DNA of 64,000 bases from an uncultured Lachnospiraceae bacterium (GCA_947625775.1 CANQPM010000006.1:124001-188000), one strand, 5' to 3'; shown: positions 1 through 9,044, counted from the stretch's first letter. Numbers and translations are program-made. Notes: a model not told the origin generated them from the sequence alone.

Positions 1-555
1 ACATTATCTGCAGATTATATTTTTTCATTTTATTGGAAAAAAGTATCCTCAGATTTATTGTTAATTCCACAAATAGGTAGCATTAATTTCCATCCAGGTC
101 CTTTGCCAGAGGCTCGTGGGTCTGGATATCATATTGCAATTCTTGAAAATTGGGGATATTGGGGTGTGACGGCGCATTATATGGATGAGGAATTTGATAC
201 AGGTGCTATTATACAATGCAATCGTTTTTCTATTGATGCAAACATTGTTAACAAGGACTTGGTTACTTTGACTCATGAAAGGTTATTTGCCTTATTTAAA
301 GATATTGTTAACAGGATTCTTGATGGTGAAAGATTTATAGGAGAGGAACAGACGGAAGGAAGATATTTTAGTTTACATGAATTAGAGGATAGTAAATTAA
401 TTAATCCAAATGAGAGCGCAGAACAAATAAATAGAAAAATTCGTGCTTTTTGGAATCCGCCATACCATGGGGCTCAAATTGATATGGCAGGAGAAAAATA
501 TACGTTAATTAATAAAGAAATCCTTGATTGGATTGCAGAGAAGATTAAAACGTAA
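1..555 (+). CDS. Formyltransferase family protein (5' end outside window)
   Basis: The frame is open from base 1, so the N-terminus lies upstream and only about 184 residues are visible. The core of a folate-dependent formyltransferase (methionyl-tRNA or sugar-amine formyltransferase fold) is clear. It has INFHPGPLPEARG, which carries the catalytic Asn and His, and DEEFDTG, which carries the catalytic Asp. A C-terminal subdomain has RAFWNPPYHGA. In glycan loci this family N-formylates amino sugars using N10-formyl-tetrahydrofolate, and the aminotransferase 30 bp downstream would supply the amine. This sugar role is inferred from context. A housekeeping Fmt is less likely because of the neighbours and the short C-terminal part. 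Confidence 0.85.
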   Translation, partial: TLSADYIFSFYWKKVSSDLLLIPQIGSINFHPGPLPEARGSGYHIAILENWGYWGVTAHYMDEEFDTGAIIQCNRFSIDANIVNKDLVTLTHERLFALFKDIVNRILDGERFIGEEQTEGRYFSLHELEDSKLINPNESAEQINRKIRAFWNPPYHGAQIDMAGEKYTLINKEILDWIAEKIKT

Positions 556-584
556 CTATTTTTTAACAATAGAGGAGAAAGTAT

Positions 585-1718
585 ATGGATAGAGTTATTA
601 AACCAACGCAGCCAGTTATGCCACAATATGATAGATACATAAGGGAAATTAAAGACATATGGGATACAAAGGTTTTAACAAATAATGGTAATAAAGTTTG
701 TAAACTACAACATGATATTTGTAATTACATGAATTGCAAAAATTCTGATTTGTTTGTTAATGGACATTCTGCCTTAATAATTGCAATTCGTGCGTTAAAT
801 TTAAAGGGGGAGGTTTTAACATCACCATTTACTTTTGTTTCTACTACTAATGCCATTGTACAGAACGGGTTAACACCAGTTTTTTGTGATATCGATGACA
901 GCTATAATATAGATGTAAGTAAATTGGAAGGCAAAATTACAGATAATACATGTGCCATAATAACGCCCCATATTTTTGGTATTCCTTGTAAAGTAAAGGA
1001 AATAGAAAGATTGGCTTTAAAATACAACTTAAAGGTGATATATGATGGAGCACAGGCGTTTGGCACTAAGATTGACGGAAAACATATAGGTGCATATGGA
1101 GATATAACGATGTTCAGCCTCCATGCAATCAAAGTGTATAATTCAATAGAAGGGGGACTGTTGGTATATTCGAATGATAAATTACATGAGAGTTTTGAGT
1201 TATACAGAAATTTTGGAATTTCATATGACGAAGACAAAAATGATGTTATTGTATGTGGTATAAATGCAAAAATGAATGAATTTCAAGCCGCTATGGGAAT
1301 TTTAGGGCTTGAAATCGTAGAAGATGAAATTGGTGTACGAAAAAAGCTGGCAAGTATATATATTGACAGATTGTCAAAAATAGACGGAATAGATACATAT
1401 CCGTATGAAGACGGGATTGATTATAATTATGCATATTTTCCTATACGTATAAAACAGGAAAAGGTTGGTTTTGATAGAGACACATTATTTCTTCGATTGA
1501 AGGAAAGAGGAATAATAACAAGAAAGTTATATGATACACTTAGCTGCGACTACAGTTATTATAAAGAAGGCAGATATAAAATGGATGTTGAGTATGCAAG
1601 AAAAATTTCTAAAGAAGCGTTAGATTTACCATTGTATGGAGGACTTCAAATATCAGATATCGAACATGTTTGTGATACTATTATGGCTATTTGTAAGGAG
1701 GAAAGTAATGTCAAATAA
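585..1718 (+). CDS. DegT/DnrJ/EryC1/StrS aminotransferase
   Basis: This is a 377-residue PLP-dependent sugar aminotransferase, which transfers an amino group (usually from glutamate) to a keto-sugar nucleotide. Family marks are the SPFTFVSTTNAI segment, Asp154 in YDGAQAFG, which contacts the PLP pyridine nitrogen, and the SLHAIK motif with Lys183 as the Schiff-base lysine, followed by EGG. The length is normal. The ATG follows a good GAGGAG site. It overlaps the next gene by 11 bp, so the two are translationally coupled. The product amine would be a substrate for the upstream formyltransferase. The exact sugar is unknown. Confidence 0.92.
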   Translation: MDRVIKPTQPVMPQYDRYIREIKDIWDTKVLTNNGNKVCKLQHDICNYMNCKNSDLFVNGHSALIIAIRALNLKGEVLTSPFTFVSTTNAIVQNGLTPVFCDIDDSYNIDVSKLEGKITDNTCAIITPHIFGIPCKVKEIERLALKYNLKVIYDGAQAFGTKIDGKHIGAYGDITMFSLHAIKVYNSIEGGLLVYSNDKLHESFELYRNFGISYDEDKNDVIVCGINAKMNEFQAAMGILGLEIVEDEIGVRKKLASIYIDRLSKIDGIDTYPYEDGIDYNYAYFPIRIKQEKVGFDRDTLFLRLKERGIITRKLYDTLSCDYSYYKEGRYKMDVEYARKISKEALDLPLYGGLQISDIEHVCDTIMAICKEESNVK

Positions 1719-2781
1719 TTTGGAAAAAAGTGTGTATAGTAATTTAAAAATATTGTATCATTCTGAGAAGATAGCAGATATTATAAATGGAAAAAGGACA
1801 GCTCCTATATATATTAGAATAAAACCTACAAATACCTGTAATCAAAATTGTTATTATTGCGGTTCTAAAGACGATAATGTACCAGAAGAACGCAAATTCG
1901 ATTGTAAGGCATTTATTCCGCAGCAAAAAATGCGTGAAATTATAGAAGATATATCGGATATAGGAGTCAAGGCTGTTACTTTCAGCGGCGGTGGGGAACC
2001 GCTGGTATATCCATATATTGAAGAAACATTGGAGCTTGTCAAAACTAAACAGATAGATTATTCGATTATTACGAATGGACAGGCTTTAGAAGGTAAAAAA
2101 GCTGAATTATTATCAGATGCAAAATGGGTTAGAGTTTCTCTTGAATCTGCTAATGCTGATACGTATGCGTCTATTCGGGGTGTGAATACATTTAATAAAG
2201 TAATTCATAATATTACAGATTTTATACAAAATAAAAGTCCAGAGTGTACAGTGGGAGTTAATTGTGTGGTCGCAAATGATAATTATCAAGAGATTTATGA
2301 CTTGTGTGGTGTTTTGTCAGAGGCTGGAGTAGATAATATTAAATTGTCACCGCTAAGAAATGCAGGGGGGGGGGAATATCACAAGCCGTTAAAGAATAGT
2401 GTAATGCGCCAAATTGAACAGGCTAAAAAAGATTTTGAAAGCAATAAATTTAAAATTATTGATAAATATTCTAATGATTCTGGACTTGAGGATAATTATC
2501 AAAAGCCTTATCATAGATGCGTAATCCAGGAAATTTTTACTGTAATTGGAGCAGATTGTAAAGTATATTTATGCCATCAGCGTGCATATACAAAAAATGG
2601 GGATATTGGTTCGTTGGAGAATCAAAGTTTTAAACAATTATGGTATGCGGAGGACACTATAAAAAAAGTGCGTGAATTTGATGCGTGTAAAGAATGCAAT
2701 TTTAGGTGTGTGTTTGACGAACGAAATATTTTGTTAAATGATTTATTGTCTCTTGATAAAAATCATATTAATTTTATATAG
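1708..2781 (+). CDS. Radical SAM/SPASM-type enzyme carrying an in-frame G10 tract
   Basis: This is a 357-residue radical SAM protein with a CX3CX2C cluster at Cys44, Cys48 and Cys51, and a GGGEP motif for SAM binding. A C-terminal Cys-rich part (CKECNFRC and other cysteines) resembles a SPASM auxiliary-cluster domain. I chose the ATG at 1708, inside the end of the aminotransferase gene, because AAGGAGG lies just upstream; the frame is also open further upstream. The G10 tract at 2365-2374 encodes Gly220-222 and leaves the frame intact, so the gene reads ON here. Its chemistry in this operon, for example a sugar epimerisation, deoxygenation or dehydrogenation, cannot be read from sequence. Confidence 0.85.
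   Translation: MSNNLEKSVYSNLKILYHSEKIADIINGKRTAPIYIRIKPTNTCNQNCYYCGSKDDNVPEERKFDCKAFIPQQKMREIIEDISDIGVKAVTFSGGGEPLVYPYIEETLELVKTKQIDYSIITNGQALEGKKAELLSDAKWVRVSLESANADTYASIRGVNTFNKVIHNITDFIQNKSPECTVGVNCVVANDNYQEIYDLCGVLSEAGVDNIKLSPLRNAGGGEYHKPLKNSVMRQIEQAKKDFESNKFKIIDKYSNDSGLEDNYQKPYHRCVIQEIFTVIGADCKVYLCHQRAYTKNGDIGSLENQSFKQLWYAEDTIKKVREFDACKECNFRCVFDERNILLNDLLSLDKNHINFI
2365..2374 (+). repeat. G10 homopolymer in radical SAM gene (in frame)
   Basis: Ten consecutive G residues lie inside an otherwise AT-rich coding region and encode three GGG glycine codons plus the first base of a Glu codon. Gain or loss of one G would frameshift the last third of the enzyme. It is one of six G tracts of 8 bases or more between 2.3 and 10.4 kb. 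Confidence 0.9.
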
Positions 2782-2812
2782 ATATAAATAAATCTATAGG
2801 AAGAAGAATGTT

Positions 2813-3661
2813 ATGAGCAATAGTATGAATGATGATATATCAATAGAAACTGAGGAATTAAGGAAAAGAATTATAAAGACCGCTTGGAATGGGAAAGCAG
2901 GGCATATTACATCAGCACTTTCTATGGTAGATATTTTAGCGGTGTTGTATTTTGGAGGAGTTCTTCGTCATGATTCTCAAAAAGCAGATTGGAGCGAACG
3001 TGATAGATTTATATTGAGTAAAGCTCATGGCGGGCTTTGCTTATATGTGGTTTTAGCAATGTGTGGATATATTCCAATGAAGGCACTTGAATCTTACTGC
3101 CATGCAGGGCAGAATTTAGGCGATCATTCCAATATGAGCGTAAATGGAGTGGAAAACTCAGGTGGATCACTTGGACACGGTTTAGCTATTGCAGCGGGAA
3201 AAGCATTGTCAGCAAAAATGAAACATCAGGATTACGTTACATATGTATTAACAGGGGATGGAGAATGTCAAGAAGGAAGCATATGGGAAAGTGCATTATT
3301 TATTGGAAAGAAAAAATTGAATAACTTAGTGTGGATTATTGATTATAATCATTTGCAGGCTAATAGTAGAATAGAAGGATTTAATACTTTAGAACCATTA
3401 GCAGATAAACTAAATGACTTTGGATTTAATGTCAAAAATGTAAATGGACATGATCATGAAGAATTATATAAGGCATTAAAAATAGATCGAAACTGCTTAC
3501 CAGAATCACCGACAGCTATTATAGCTAATACAAGGAAAGGGTATGGTATTCCTTTGCTTGAAGATAAAGAAAATTGGCATGGGAGATTGCCGAGTGCAGA
3601 TGAATATGAGGAAATTGTGCGCGAACTTGGAATGTCAATGGAGGAATTTTTAAATTTATGA
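2813..3661 (+). CDS. Transketolase, N-terminal (TPP-binding) subunit
   Basis: This 282-residue protein matches the N-terminal half of a split transketolase. It has the thiamine-diphosphate motif GDGECQEG near residues 148-155, ending in the DYNHLQ segment, plus SKAHGGLCLY and GGSLGHGL. It should form a heteromer with the product of the next gene, which it overlaps by four bases (ATGA). The pair transfers a two-carbon ketol unit. Inside a glycan operon, rather than beside pentose-phosphate genes, a role in making a ketose or branched sugar precursor is plausible. That role is inference. Confidence 0.93.
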   Translation: MSNSMNDDISIETEELRKRIIKTAWNGKAGHITSALSMVDILAVLYFGGVLRHDSQKADWSERDRFILSKAHGGLCLYVVLAMCGYIPMKALESYCHAGQNLGDHSNMSVNGVENSGGSLGHGLAIAAGKALSAKMKHQDYVTYVLTGDGECQEGSIWESALFIGKKKLNNLVWIIDYNHLQANSRIEGFNTLEPLADKLNDFGFNVKNVNGHDHEELYKALKIDRNCLPESPTAIIANTRKGYGIPLLEDKENWHGRLPSADEYEEIVRELGMSMEEFLNL

Positions 3662-4593
3662 GGATAGAATATGAACAGGCTATTTATGATTTGATGAAAA
3701 AAAATCAAAAAATTGTTGCTTTGGTGGCAGATAGTGGGACTGGTAAATATAAGAATATTCAGGAAGAAATGTCAGATAGATATATAGATTTTGGAATCGC
3801 AGAAAATACAATGATTGCTGCAGCTTCTGGATTAGCAAGTGAAGGCTGGATTCCAGTTGTTTATGGTATTAATAATTTTTTGGCGTATCGTTCTTATGAA
3901 TTTATACGTAATGATTTATGCATGGATAAACGAAATGTCAAAGTTGTGGGTATTGGCGCGGGTGTTATTCAAAATATGCAGGGACCAACACACCATACAT
4001 TAGAAGATATATCATGTTTAAGGGCATTGCCTAATCTAACTATTTTATCTCCAGGAAGTCCCAAAGAAGTTTATGGAGCGTTGGAGGCAGCAGTGAATAT
4101 GGCTGGACCAGTGTATTTAAGATTAGCGAAACTGTTTGAAACAGAGGTATATGAGAATGCTCCTCCTAAATTTAAAATTGGTGAAGTAAATGTTGTGCAT
4201 TATGGAGAGGACATGACATTATTTGCCACAGGTTCAATTATGGGAGATGCATATGAAGCTGCTAAAATTTTGGAAAAAGAAGGTATATACGTACAGGTCG
4301 TTAATGTTCGCTCTTTGAAACCCGTAGATAAGGCTGAAATCCTGAAACAGGCGAGAATGACGAGAAAAGTTGTAACACTTGAAGAACATAATATATATGG
4401 AGGATTGGGAAGTATTATTGCAGAAATACTAGCTGAGTCGGGTGAAGCTTTTTTATTCAGAAGAATGGGATTTAATGATGAATTTTGTACAGAGTATGGA
4501 TGGCATCAGGAATTAAAACGTTTATATGGACTATCACCAAAACATATTGCAGGCATGTGTAAAGATATTGTTTTGAAAGATAGATTATTATAA
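3658..4593 (+). CDS. Transketolase, C-terminal subunit
   Basis: This 311-residue protein supplies the pyrimidine-binding and C-terminal domains of a split transketolase. It contains FGIAENTM, with the catalytic Glu that activates TPP, then GPTHHTLEDI and the LEEHNIYGGLGS segment of the C-terminal domain. The start overlaps the stop of the N-terminal subunit by four bases, which suits equal production of the two subunits. No G tract is seen in either transketolase gene, unlike most genes around them. Confidence 0.93.
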   Translation: MRIEYEQAIYDLMKKNQKIVALVADSGTGKYKNIQEEMSDRYIDFGIAENTMIAAASGLASEGWIPVVYGINNFLAYRSYEFIRNDLCMDKRNVKVVGIGAGVIQNMQGPTHHTLEDISCLRALPNLTILSPGSPKEVYGALEAAVNMAGPVYLRLAKLFETEVYENAPPKFKIGEVNVVHYGEDMTLFATGSIMGDAYEAAKILEKEGIYVQVVNVRSLKPVDKAEILKQARMTRKVVTLEEHNIYGGLGSIIAEILAESGEAFLFRRMGFNDEFCTEYGWHQELKRLYGLSPKHIAGMCKDIVLKDRLL

Positions 4594-4639
4594 TACAAAA
4601 TAAAATGAGTATTAATGTTATTATGAGGGCATATTATTA

Positions 4640-5530
4640 ATGAAAACGAAAGTATTGGTTACAGGCGCAGGCGGATTTATTGGACAAAATGTAGCTTCTT
4701 TCTTAATAGCGCAAGGTTTTGATGTTATTGGAATATATCGAAATAGGAGACCTGCTGGTGTACACAAATGCATTCATATGGATTTGGCTGATAAAACGCA
4801 ATATGAATTGCTTAAAAATGAAAAGATTGATGTAATTATACATTTTGCAGGGCAGATGCGTGGCGATAAAATAAAAGATTATTTGGATAACACAATAGGG
4901 AGTGCAAGATATCTGATAGAATATGCTGAGCAGATGCATATAAAAACATTTGTATATATTTCTAGTATTTCCGTTTATGGATACACTTTTTCAGAAGTAG
5001 ATGAAACTAGCGATTTGATTAATTTAGATGATTATGGAATGACTAAATATCTATGCGAAAGAATGCTGGAAGATGCAGACATTGAAAAAAAAATTGTTAT
5101 TAGGTTACCACGAGTGTTGGGAAAAGGAGCTGATTTGTCATATCCATGGCTGCCGAAGGTTACGGCAGCTTTAATGGCAAATGAGGATGTGAATTATAGA
5201 AATCCAAATTTGATGTATAATAATGTGTTGTATGTAGATGATTTTTCGGCGTTTATAGTTCATTTATTGAAACAAGAGATGTACGGATATGAGCTTTTTG
5301 TTCTTGGAGCGCAGGACAAAATGAGAATTATTGATATTTTGAAGACTTTAAAGACATTATTGATGAGTGATTCAAAATTGATTGAGCAACCAGCATCGGG
5401 GTGTAATACATGTTATGCGATTAATATATCTCATGCACAAGAATATGGGTTCAAGTCAAGGCAGATAAGAGAAATTTTAGGGAAGTTTGTTGAGGATATA
5501 ACTATTAGTATGGGAGAGAAGACACTATGA
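4640..5530 (+). CDS. NAD-dependent epimerase/dehydratase (extended SDR)
   Basis: A 296-residue extended short-chain dehydrogenase/reductase acting on a nucleotide-activated sugar. The N-terminus has the Rossmann motif TGAGGFIGQN. The SSISVYG segment supplies the catalytic Ser and YGMTK the Tyr-xxx-Lys pair. It is clearly paralogous to the next gene, which it overlaps by four bases (ATGA); the two share VTG.GG..GQ, FVYISS and YGMTK. The reaction (epimerase, dehydratase or reductase) cannot be decided from these motifs. Confidence 0.9.
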   Translation: MKTKVLVTGAGGFIGQNVASFLIAQGFDVIGIYRNRRPAGVHKCIHMDLADKTQYELLKNEKIDVIIHFAGQMRGDKIKDYLDNTIGSARYLIEYAEQMHIKTFVYISSISVYGYTFSEVDETSDLINLDDYGMTKYLCERMLEDADIEKKIVIRLPRVLGKGADLSYPWLPKVTAALMANEDVNYRNPNLMYNNVLYVDDFSAFIVHLLKQEMYGYELFVLGAQDKMRIIDILKTLKTLLMSDSKLIEQPASGCNTCYAINISHAQEYGFKSRQIREILGKFVEDITISMGEKTL

Positions 5531-6387
5531 AAAAAATTTTGGTAACTGGTGTAGGTGGTAATGTAGGTCAGTCAATTGCTTCTGATTTGGTGAATGCGGG
5601 GTATGCGGTTAGCGGTATTTATCGTAATAAAATGCCTCAATCTGTTGGATATGAATTGATTAAGGCAGATTTGACAACAAATAGGGGGGGGGGGGTATAT
5701 GATGCAGTAGTTCATTGTGCTGCTCGCATTAAGGGATCTTCTAGGGCGTTGATATGCGATAACATTGAAGCTACCAAAAATCTTGTAAGTTGGGCGGAGC
5801 AAACAGATATAAAGACATTTGTTTATATATCATCAGTAGCCGTTTATGGACGAGTCGATGGTGAATTGTCGGAAACGAGTGGTGTTCGTAATTTGAATGC
5901 ATATGGAATGACGAAGCACATATGTGAAACGGTAGTAAGAGAATCTGAAATCCCGGAAAAAATAATAATTCAGTTGCCCAAAATGATAGGACCATATGTA
6001 CATATGGAAGATACGAGTGGTTCTGGATTTTTAACAATGACTAAGCAAATTCTAAATGGAGATAGGGTGGTATGCTTTATACCTGATATGAGATATAATA
6101 ATTATCTGCATGTATCAGAATTGAGCAGATTTTTGGTACACTTATTGTCTCAGAATAGTCTGCCAGAAAATCAAACAATGCTGGTTGGCGCAAAAGAAAA
6201 ATTGCCAATGAAAGAGATATTGCAGATTATGCGAGACGAGGCAGGAAGCAGTTCCGAAATAATTGCTCAGTGTAATGGTACAGTGCCAGAGGTCTCTGTA
6301 ATTAATATTGAGAAGGCGCAAATGTTTGGATTTTCACCAGTCAGCGCAGAAAATATGTTGCGGCGTTTTATTAGAGAAATCAGGTGA
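5527..6387 (+). CDS. NAD-dependent epimerase/dehydratase (extended SDR) carrying an in-frame G12 tract
   Basis: A 286-residue SDR paralogous to the preceding gene, with TGVGGNVGQS at the N-terminus, YISSVAVYG and the catalytic YGMTK. The G12 tract at 5684-5695 encodes part of Arg53, Gly54-56 and the first base of Val57. In the paralogue this spot is a normal loop between the ADL strand and the DVIIHFAG strand, so the tract sits in a loop that tolerates length change. The gene is in the ON frame here. It starts inside the end of the upstream gene and is probably coupled to it. Confidence 0.88.
   Translation: MKKILVTGVGGNVGQSIASDLVNAGYAVSGIYRNKMPQSVGYELIKADLTTNRGGGVYDAVVHCAARIKGSSRALICDNIEATKNLVSWAEQTDIKTFVYISSVAVYGRVDGELSETSGVRNLNAYGMTKHICETVVRESEIPEKIIIQLPKMIGPYVHMEDTSGSGFLTMTKQILNGDRVVCFIPDMRYNNYLHVSELSRFLVHLLSQNSLPENQTMLVGAKEKLPMKEILQIMRDEAGSSSEIIAQCNGTVPEVSVINIEKAQMFGFSPVSAENMLRRFIREIR
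5684..5695 (+). repeat. G12 homopolymer in SDR gene (in frame)
   Basis: Twelve consecutive G residues, the longest tract in the window, lie about 160 bases into the gene. Slippage by one base would truncate the enzyme near its N-terminus. The neighbouring paralogue at 4640 has no tract at this place. Confidence 0.92.
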
Positions 6388-6447
6388 AAAATTAAGAGCT
6401 TGATATCAGAATATAGTGATTATGTGAAGTTTTCGGGGAGGATTAAA

Positions 6448-8337
6448 ATGGATATTAACAAATGTGCAAGGGGTATTCTTGCAAGAAATATAAAGCAAAT
6501 AAAAAAGGTACAGAAGATTTCAAAAAAGAAAATTAAAGAAATAATTGCCAAACATATTTGTAAGGGTCAGGAAGTGATTCTATTATTAGGATATAAAAAA
6601 GATGTGGACAATCTTTTGAAATGCTTTCCTAAGAAGGTTACAGCAAATGTCGTATGTGAGTATATAAATGCAGACGATTGGATCAATTTGCCAGGTAAAG
6701 AATTTAACAATGAAAAGTTGGTCGAAAAAATTGCCAATTTTAAAATAGATAAGTTGATTATTGCTTCAGAAGATATGCGTTATTTGTTGCAAATGTATCT
6801 ATTGAGTATGGGTGTATCTTATGAAATAGTAGATATATATGAAACGATAAAAAAAGAATGCGAAATAGAGCTTACTGAAAGTATTGGCGTTAGTTTGTAT
6901 GCTATAGCGAAGCAGTATATTAAACGTGTTGGCAAATTGATTATATACGGGGGGGGGGGTAAGCAGGAGCAGTGCGATAATTATGACGCAATATTGGTAA
7001 AAAGATTGCGTTATAAATATGCTAAAAGCGATAAAGATAAGAAGTATTATTTATCGGAGTTGATTATCAGTTATCTTAAAATTAAAGATTATAGGAGTGC
7101 CTTTTTTTATATTGATGAATATGTAACGCTATTTGGAGAAACCAATGGTTTTGCAAAAATAAAACAGGAGTTTTCACAGCTATTATTGGATATAAAAAAG
7201 GAGATGCATAATAGAAAGCAAAAAGATATTATAGTTTTCTGGTGTGATGCCTTATCTTATAGAGATTTTGTGAAATGGGATTTTTTGAAAGAGATTCAAA
7301 AAGACAGTTTATTCTTTGAGAATGCTTATACACATGTGCCTTATACCCATACTACCATTCAGGCGATTTTTACGGGACAACCTTTTTTCGATGGAAAGTT
7401 TTATCATATTTCGAATGTTGAGAAGGGAAAAACGATTGATTTATTAGAAAATTATGGTTATAGGATATACGAACCTGGTTATTTATATATAGATACGAAA
7501 TATACAACTAAATTAGACTGCATTGCAAGAAATGCTTATCAGCCGGCATCTATAATGTTATGGGAAACTTTGGCTCAAATATTAAAAGATGACGAAAAAA
7601 AATTTATTATATGCCATATGGATTGTGAGTTACATAATCCATATTGGAATGGACAGTCTGAAAAGATGCGAGTGGATCCAGGGAATTTTCTTACCGATAT
7701 TTCGGATTTTCTATTTCAAAGAAGAGAATCCGCAGATTATGTAGAGAAACAGATTTTGTACTATTCTGATTTTATAGGTGAAAATGCATGTAAGGTTTAT
7801 ATGAGTGATCATGGTAGCGGAGGAGTTCCGCCATATGATGAATCCAGGCTGCATGCGTTTTGCTTTGTTAAAGACAGCAATATTGTCAAGGGAAGATATA
7901 AAAAATATTTTTCGTATCTAAATTTTTATAATTTGATTCAATACATTTTGAACCCAACAAAGATAGACTTTCAAAATGTGTTTTCGGATTATGTGCTGAT
8001 ACAGAATGATCATCCATTTAGTGAAAAATATTGTGATCGTATTTTGCTTGGAATCGAAAAGGGAGAAGATGTATGTTGGAAAAAATGGATGGGATTTCGT
8101 GGGATTATAAAGGGAGGTTATAAGCTTATACGTTATCCGGGATGTCATGAGAGTTGGTTTGGACCGAATGATATTGAGATACGCCCAGACAGTATACAAA
8201 ATTCGGGCTTAGTAGAAGATATGAGAAAAATGGTTGGTAATATTTTTCCAGATATTTATGAGGATGACCATTATGTGCATACAAGAAAATTATATGAAAA
8301 ATTAGGAGTGGAATATCAGGATAAGAATAATGGTTAA
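6448..8337 (+). CDS. Alkaline-phosphatase-superfamily (sulfatase/phosphotransferase-like) enzyme with an in-frame G11 tract
   Basis: A 629-residue protein. The C-terminal half has features of the alkaline phosphatase/sulfatase superfamily: a metal-binding Asp267 in IIVFWCDALS, a Thr-rich nucleophile region at 300-303 (YTHTTIQAIFTG), HMDCELHNPY, and the Asp-His metal ligands in YMSDHGSGG near residue 453. I see no transmembrane segments, so a cytoplasmic or peripheral enzyme is likelier than an LTA-synthase-like membrane enzyme. The N-terminal 250 residues are of unknown type. I chose ATG 6448 because GGGGAGG precedes it; a TTG at 6400 is possible but has no clear site. The G11 tract encodes Gly168-171 and keeps the frame. 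Confidence 0.75.
   Translation: MDINKCARGILARNIKQIKKVQKISKKKIKEIIAKHICKGQEVILLLGYKKDVDNLLKCFPKKVTANVVCEYINADDWINLPGKEFNNEKLVEKIANFKIDKLIIASEDMRYLLQMYLLSMGVSYEIVDIYETIKKECEIELTESIGVSLYAIAKQYIKRVGKLIIYGGGGKQEQCDNYDAILVKRLRYKYAKSDKDKKYYLSELIISYLKIKDYRSAFFYIDEYVTLFGETNGFAKIKQEFSQLLLDIKKEMHNRKQKDIIVFWCDALSYRDFVKWDFLKEIQKDSLFFENAYTHVPYTHTTIQAIFTGQPFFDGKFYHISNVEKGKTIDLLENYGYRIYEPGYLYIDTKYTTKLDCIARNAYQPASIMLWETLAQILKDDEKKFIICHMDCELHNPYWNGQSEKMRVDPGNFLTDISDFLFQRRESADYVEKQILYYSDFIGENACKVYMSDHGSGGVPPYDESRLHAFCFVKDSNIVKGRYKKYFSYLNFYNLIQYILNPTKIDFQNVFSDYVLIQNDHPFSEKYCDRILLGIEKGEDVCWKKWMGFRGIIKGGYKLIRYPGCHESWFGPNDIEIRPDSIQNSGLVEDMRKMVGNIFPDIYEDDHYVHTRKLYEKLGVEYQDKNNG
6949..6959 (+). repeat. G11 homopolymer in the phosphatase-superfamily gene (in frame)
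   Basis: Eleven G residues plus the following T encode part of a Gly-Gly-Gly-Gly stretch in the poorly conserved N-terminal half. One inserted or lost G would remove the catalytic domain. Confidence 0.92.
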
Positions 8338-8359
8338 ATGAAGTCTTGGGAGGATTAAA

Positions 8360-9044
8360 ATGGACATTAAGAAAAACAATTACGAAGTAATGAAGGAACA
8401 ATTTGAAACTGAAAATTTTTCATTAGGAAAATGGTCTTCTTGGAGTATGATGCATGATGCCAGACATTTGGCGTTTGTCCTTTCGAGGTATAAATTTGTA
8501 GCCAAGATGCTTGAGGGACGGAAAAATGTGATGGAGATTGGATGTGGCGACGCATTTGGGACACCTATTGTTGCACAAAATCTATGCGGGGGGGGGGGTA
8601 TTGTATGCTGTTGACTGGGAAGATGAGTTCTTGAAAGAGAATAGAGAAAGATTGTCGGTTATTAGGAATATTAAATTTATCCAACATGATATGAATAACG
8701 CACCGCTTGATGATGTGAAAGTCAGTGGCATTTATTTGGTCGATGTAATTGAGCATGTAGATTCGGCTAATGAAGAAAAGTTCCTGAAAAATATTTGTGC
8801 ATCATATAGTGATAAAGAGGAAGCAGTCATGATTATTGGAACGCCTAATTTGGCAGCGGCACAACATGCATCAAAGCAAAGCGCGGCTGTTCATATCAAT
8901 CTCAAAAGTCAAGATAGTTTAAAAAGGTTATTAGAGAAATATTTTTATAATGCTTTCATGTTTGGCATGAATGATGAGGTGGTGCATACAGGGTATGCGC
9001 CTATGTGCCATTATATATGGGGGATTGGATGTGGGCTTAGGTGA
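8360..9044 (+). CDS. Class I SAM-dependent methyltransferase, interrupted at a G11 tract (phase OFF)
   Basis: The first frame runs from ATG 8360 (site GGGAGG) to a stop at 8614 and contains the SAM-binding motif VMEIGCGDAFG. The rest continues in another frame as YAVDWEDEF, then LVDVIEHVD and MIIGTPN, up to a stop at 9044. The switch point is the G11 tract at 8588-8598. Removing one G (G10), or adding two, joins the frames into a 227-residue enzyme with motifs in normal order. The gene is therefore OFF in this sequence. The shared context and the next gene's start at 9052 suggest a functional phase-variable gene rather than random decay. A homopolymer sequencing error is the alternative. Confidence 0.85.
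8588..8598 (+). repeat. G11 homopolymer that breaks the methyltransferase frame
   Basis: Eleven G residues directly after a TGC codon. The downstream methyltransferase frame requires 3k+1 G residues, that is 10 or 13. The present 11 give a truncated 84-residue product. Confidence 0.92.
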
